Assembly: GCF_026191915.1 (NCBI RefSeq)
Contig: NZ_JAIMBY010000017.1
Coordinates: forward strand, 29,268-81,603
Length of the DNA: 52,336 bases
Reading direction: 5' to 3'
Source: Acidiphilium sp. PA
Lineage (GTDB): Bacteria; Pseudomonadota; Alphaproteobacteria; Acetobacterales; Acetobacteraceae
Program-made: the position numbers and the translations under genes
Notes under the pieces: generated by a model
Databases searched by the model: none
What the model was told of the DNA's origin: nothing
What the model saw: the letters and a program-made list of their open reading frames with translations, nothing else
Shown: positions 49,575 to 52,336 of the stretch, piece by piece
Numbering within the stretch: the stretch's first letter is position 1
How the letters are laid out: each line of letters begins with the position of its first letter

Positions 49575-52336
49575 TCAGATGAGGTTCATCGTGATTTTGG
49601 TGCCGTCGGTCAGGGTCAGGTGATCGACGGTTTTGCTGAATGTTGAGGACTGGATGCTGACGCCGGCGTATTTGAAATTGTCCTTCGCCGCGTCGAAATG
49701 ATTGATCACCACGCTCCCTCCCCCCGACACGCTGGAGAAGTTGAAGTAGTCAAAGCCCGATCCGGCATTGACCGTCATGTTCCCCGAGCCTGCCACGATC
49801 TGGGCGGAGCCTGAGACCTGATCGATCAGCGCGTTGCCCGAACCGGCGTGGAACGCAAGCGTGCCGGTGCTGCCGGTCAGGGTGATGTTGCCCGAACCCG
49901 CCGTGACGAAATCGGGGCCGCTGCCGTCGGTGAGGTGTGTGGCACCCGAACCGGCGATCAGCATGACGCCGCCGCTGCCGCTGGTGCCGCTGACGGACCC
50001 GGCGCCGCCCAAAACGGTGGTGGCCTGGTTGCCACCGATGAAACTCAACGCGTTCGTGCTGCCGGTTGCGCTGACCACGCCGCCACCGGCCAGCGTGATC
50101 ATGTCGGTACCGGTGCTGATGACGGTATCGTTCGCGGCGAGGCTCAGTCGATCGGTTGCAGTGGCCGCGGTGGTGATATGATCGTGCCCGGCGGAATCCG
50201 TGAGCGAGAGGCCGCCGCTGCCGCCGGTGATGGTGCTGTGGCCGCCCCGGTCCGACAGGATGACGGATGTGGCACCGCCGGTGAAGGTCTGGTCGGCCTG
50301 GTTCAGGGTGACGATCTGCGGCTGGGTGCTGTTGGGCGATTGCGGGACCATGGCGGCGCTGGCCACCGTATCGGCGTAGTTCAGCTGGATGGTCTGGCCA
50401 TCGACCAGGGTGAGCACGCCGCCGGATGCGTTGAACGAGGCCGAGCGGAGGTACTCGTTGTTCGCGAACCCTGTGTAATTGATCGGGTTGTGGGCGAAGG
50501 AGTAACCGTTGATGACGAGGGTGGTGGCACTGTTGGTGTTCGTGACATCGATGAAATTGTAGCCGGTGCCCGTATTGATCGTGGCGTTGCCGGTGCCGGT
50601 GATGATTTCGGCGCCACCGCTGGTGTTGCGCTGATCGATCACGGCGGCGCCGCTGCCGGCCTGGAAGAAGGTTGTGGCGCTGCCGCCGGTGATCGAGATG
50701 GACCCGGCGCCGCCCATGATGGAGTCGGTCCCGACACTGCCGACCTGGATGGTCGAGGCGCCGGCGCCGGCGACGATGGTGGTTTGCTGGCTGGCGGCGC
50801 TGATCGAGGCATCGCCGGTCACCGAGGCGCCGCCGACGACGCTGGTGACGACCGGCGCGGGCGGGGGCGGTGCGGGCGGGGGTGAGGTGGGTGGTGGCGC
50901 GGTGCCGCCGCTACCACTGGTTGAGCCATTGCCGGTGGGTGAGCCCGAGCCGGTGGGTGAGCCTGCGACGGTGGCGATGGCCTGCTCGTTGAACCACGCG
51001 CTGCTGATGCTGGGGGCGCCGACTGTTTCGATGGTGAGGGTTTCGGTGGACGATACGTGCAGGACGACACCGCCGCTGATGGTTGTGGCGCTGGTTATGA
51101 TGTTGGCGATGCTGACGGGGGCGCCGGCGGCATCGACCAGGTCGAGATGGTCATACTGGGGGTTGAAGCCGGAGATGGTGACGTCGCCGGTGGCCTGCTG
51201 GTTGATGACGAACAGATCCTGGCCGGTGCCGGGGGCGAGCAAGGCGGTGGTGCTGGCCTGGATGAAGGTGGCACCGCCGCCGGCCTCGATGGTTTCGTTG
51301 CCGGAGCCTGCGAAAATATCGTTGCCGTTGGGGCCGCCGATGATGGTGTCGGCGCCCGATCCGCCGAACAGGAGGTTGATGCCGGTGCCGCCGACCAGCG
51401 TATCCGCACCGGAACCGGCGTAGAGCAGGGCGTTTTTGGTGGGGTCGACCGGGGTGAGCAGGGTGGGTGTGGTGTCGGTGGAGATGGTGACGTTGCCGAA
51501 GGAGAGGAGCTGGCCGTTGGCGAGGCGGGGGTCGATGGAGAATTGAGGGGTCGATCCGGCGGTTGAGTTCGGGCTGATGTAGGGGGCGCCGCTGGCGAGC
51601 AGCCAGCCGAAGGCTTGCATGGCCTGGTACTGGTATGCGCCCATAGTGGCGGCGTTGGCGGCGGAACTGGTGCTGACGGTGATGATGCCGGCGAGGGTTT
51701 GGAGGGCGAGGGCACCGTAGTCGCCTTGGGCATGGGCCCAGATCGTTGGTCCATTGGCGACGACGTTGGATTGACCTGCCGCTCCGGTCGCCTGTTCGAT
51801 TCCCGCCCACGTCTTGATGAAGGCAGCGGAATTTGCAGGTCCCTGACCGGAAGCATCGTTAGGATTGAAGTAGTTCAAATTGTAGGTGATACCGTCGACT
51901 GGACTGAAGCCTTGAGTATCCGCGAAGAACCTTCCGACTAAAAAATTTGACTCCCATTTCAAGAATGTGACGGCGTTTTGATTGCCAAGTTCGGCTCCTT
52001 GAACAATTGTGCTCGCCAAATAATCTTGTTGCCATGGGGCCATTTGCCCAATATTGCCATACGATCCAATAAGGTAGCCATATGCCTGTCCCTCGTCCTG
52101 AGTCCAAGTCGGAATCATGGAAACGAGGTAGGCATAGTTATCGTTCACAACTTGAGTAAAATATGTTTTTGCCTGCGAACCGGCTGGGTTTGCTGCCGCA
52201 GCCTCCTGTATTGAGCGTAAACTCCACGCCGAACCGCGGACCTGTTCGCCGCCATTCACGATAATATCGGTATAGGAAATCCCGTTTGCGCCGGTGACTT
52301 GGCGTGTGGGATTCCATTGGTTATCGAGCGAAAACG
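49575..52336 (-). CDS. Large RTX-like calcium-binding secreted protein, N-terminus beyond the window
   Basis: At least 920 residues; the frame stays open to the right edge, so the start is outside. Residues visible: an unknown helical N-terminal part with aromatic repeats (IPTWTQDEGQAYGYLIGSYG, MQAFGWLLASGAPYI), then RTX nonapeptide-type repeats (GSGADTLVGGTGINLLFGG, GSGADTIIGGPNGNDIFAGS), a P/G/T linker (SGGTAPPPTSPPPAPPPPAP) and about 350 residues of degenerate G-A-G beta-roll with hydrophobic strands. Secretion by a type I system using a C-terminal signal is expected. No transporter genes lie nearby in the window. Function could be adhesion or a hydrolase; not readable from this part. Confidence 0.8.
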   Translation of the reverse strand, partial: FSLDNQWNPTRQVTGANGISYTDIIVNGGEQVRGSAWSLRSIQEAAAANPAGSQAKTYFTQVVNDNYAYLVSMIPTWTQDEGQAYGYLIGSYGNIGQMAPWQQDYLASTIVQGAELGNQNAVTFLKWESNFLVGRFFADTQGFSPVDGITYNLNYFNPNDASGQGPANSAAFIKTWAGIEQATGAAGQSNVVANGPTIWAHAQGDYGALALQTLAGIITVSTSSAANAATMGAYQYQAMQAFGWLLASGAPYISPNSTAGSTPQFSIDPRLANGQLLSFGNVTISTDTTPTLLTPVDPTKNALLYAGSGADTLVGGTGINLLFGGSGADTIIGGPNGNDIFAGSGNETIEAGGGATFIQASTTALLAPGTGQDLFVINQQATGDVTISGFNPQYDHLDLVDAAGAPVSIANIITSATTISGGVVLHVSSTETLTIETVGAPSISSAWFNEQAIATVAGSPTGSGSPTGNGSTSGSGGTAPPPTSPPPAPPPPAPVVTSVVGGASVTGDASISAASQQTTIVAGAGASTIQVGSVGTDSIMGGAGSISITGGSATTFFQAGSGAAVIDQRNTSGGAEIITGTGNATINTGTGYNFIDVTNTNSATTLVINGYSFAHNPINYTGFANNEYLRSASFNASGGVLTLVDGQTIQLNYADTVASAAMVPQSPNSTQPQIVTLNQADQTFTGGATSVILSDRGGHSTITGGSGGLSLTDSAGHDHITTAATATDRLSLAANDTVISTGTDMITLAGGGVVSATGSTNALSFIGGNQATTVLGGAGSVSGTSGSGGVMLIAGSGATHLTDGSGPDFVTAGSGNITLTGSTGTLAFHAGSGNALIDQVSGSAQIVAGSGNMTVNAGSGFDYFNFSSVSGGGSVVINHFDAAKDNFKYAGVSIQSSTFSKTVDHLTLTDGTKITMNLI

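Overview
The window reads as chromosome of a GC-rich, probably acidophilic alphaproteobacterium of the Acetobacteraceae type (Acidiphilium/Acidocella-like). This rests on the dusB-ntrB-ntrC-ntrY-ntrX order at 40.7-48.0 kb, the codon bias, a YdeP-type molybdopterin oxidoreductase, and an A/T-rich hairpin repeat family placed between gene clusters. The genus is inference.

Layout. 1-3.2 kb: IS debris. An IS5-family element (553-1484) sits beside an IS3-family fragment, and the first ~414 bases are written as the complement of that IS3/IS5 sequence without reversal, which is a data error and not biology. A DUF805 gene and copy 1 of a proline-rich hypothetical gene follow. 3.2-5.3 kb: a partner-switching module (FHA-SpoIIE phosphatase, STAS protein, HATPase anti-sigma-like kinase). 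5.5-11.4 kb: a minus-strand operon of TonB-dependent receptor, TonB and a beta-propeller/phosphoesterase protein. 11.4-13.2 kb: decayed ISL3 transposase. 13.3-18.9 kb: LysR regulator, alpha/beta hydrolase, complete polar amino-acid-type ABC transporter and a fumarase/aspartase-superfamily lyase. 18.9-20.4 kb: IS5 remnant and TspO. 21.1-25.0 kb: four glycosyltransferases with 4-bp overlaps. 25.1-26.0 kb: IS701 and IS21 istB remnants. 26.1-30.4 kb: Mn-catalase, single-domain response regulator, YdeP-like oxidoreductase. 30.5-31.4 kb: inverted copy 2 of the hypothetical gene and its flanks.

31.7-37.5 kb is the most interesting accessory locus. It encodes a type VI secretion cargo set (PAAR tip protein, DUF4123 adaptor, HxxD toxin of the Ntox15/Tde1 type) followed by four GAD-like/DUF1851 immunity genes, a second toxin domain without an N-terminal part, and a decayed third toxin. 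The immunity genes share almost identical 3' ends and the array is bordered by copies of a 38-bp repeat, suggesting growth by recombination of toxin-tail/immunity cassettes. No structural T6SS genes are present. 38.0-39.7 kb, AT-rich and unlike its surroundings, holds a two-gene DUF262 + HEPN nuclease system, a candidate defence or toxin-antitoxin module. 40.0-48.0 kb is core: ispF (divergent), then dusB-ntrBC-ntrYX. 48.0-52.3 kb: tandem hairpin repeats, two small lipoproteins and the C-terminal part of a large RTX-like secreted protein running off the right edge.
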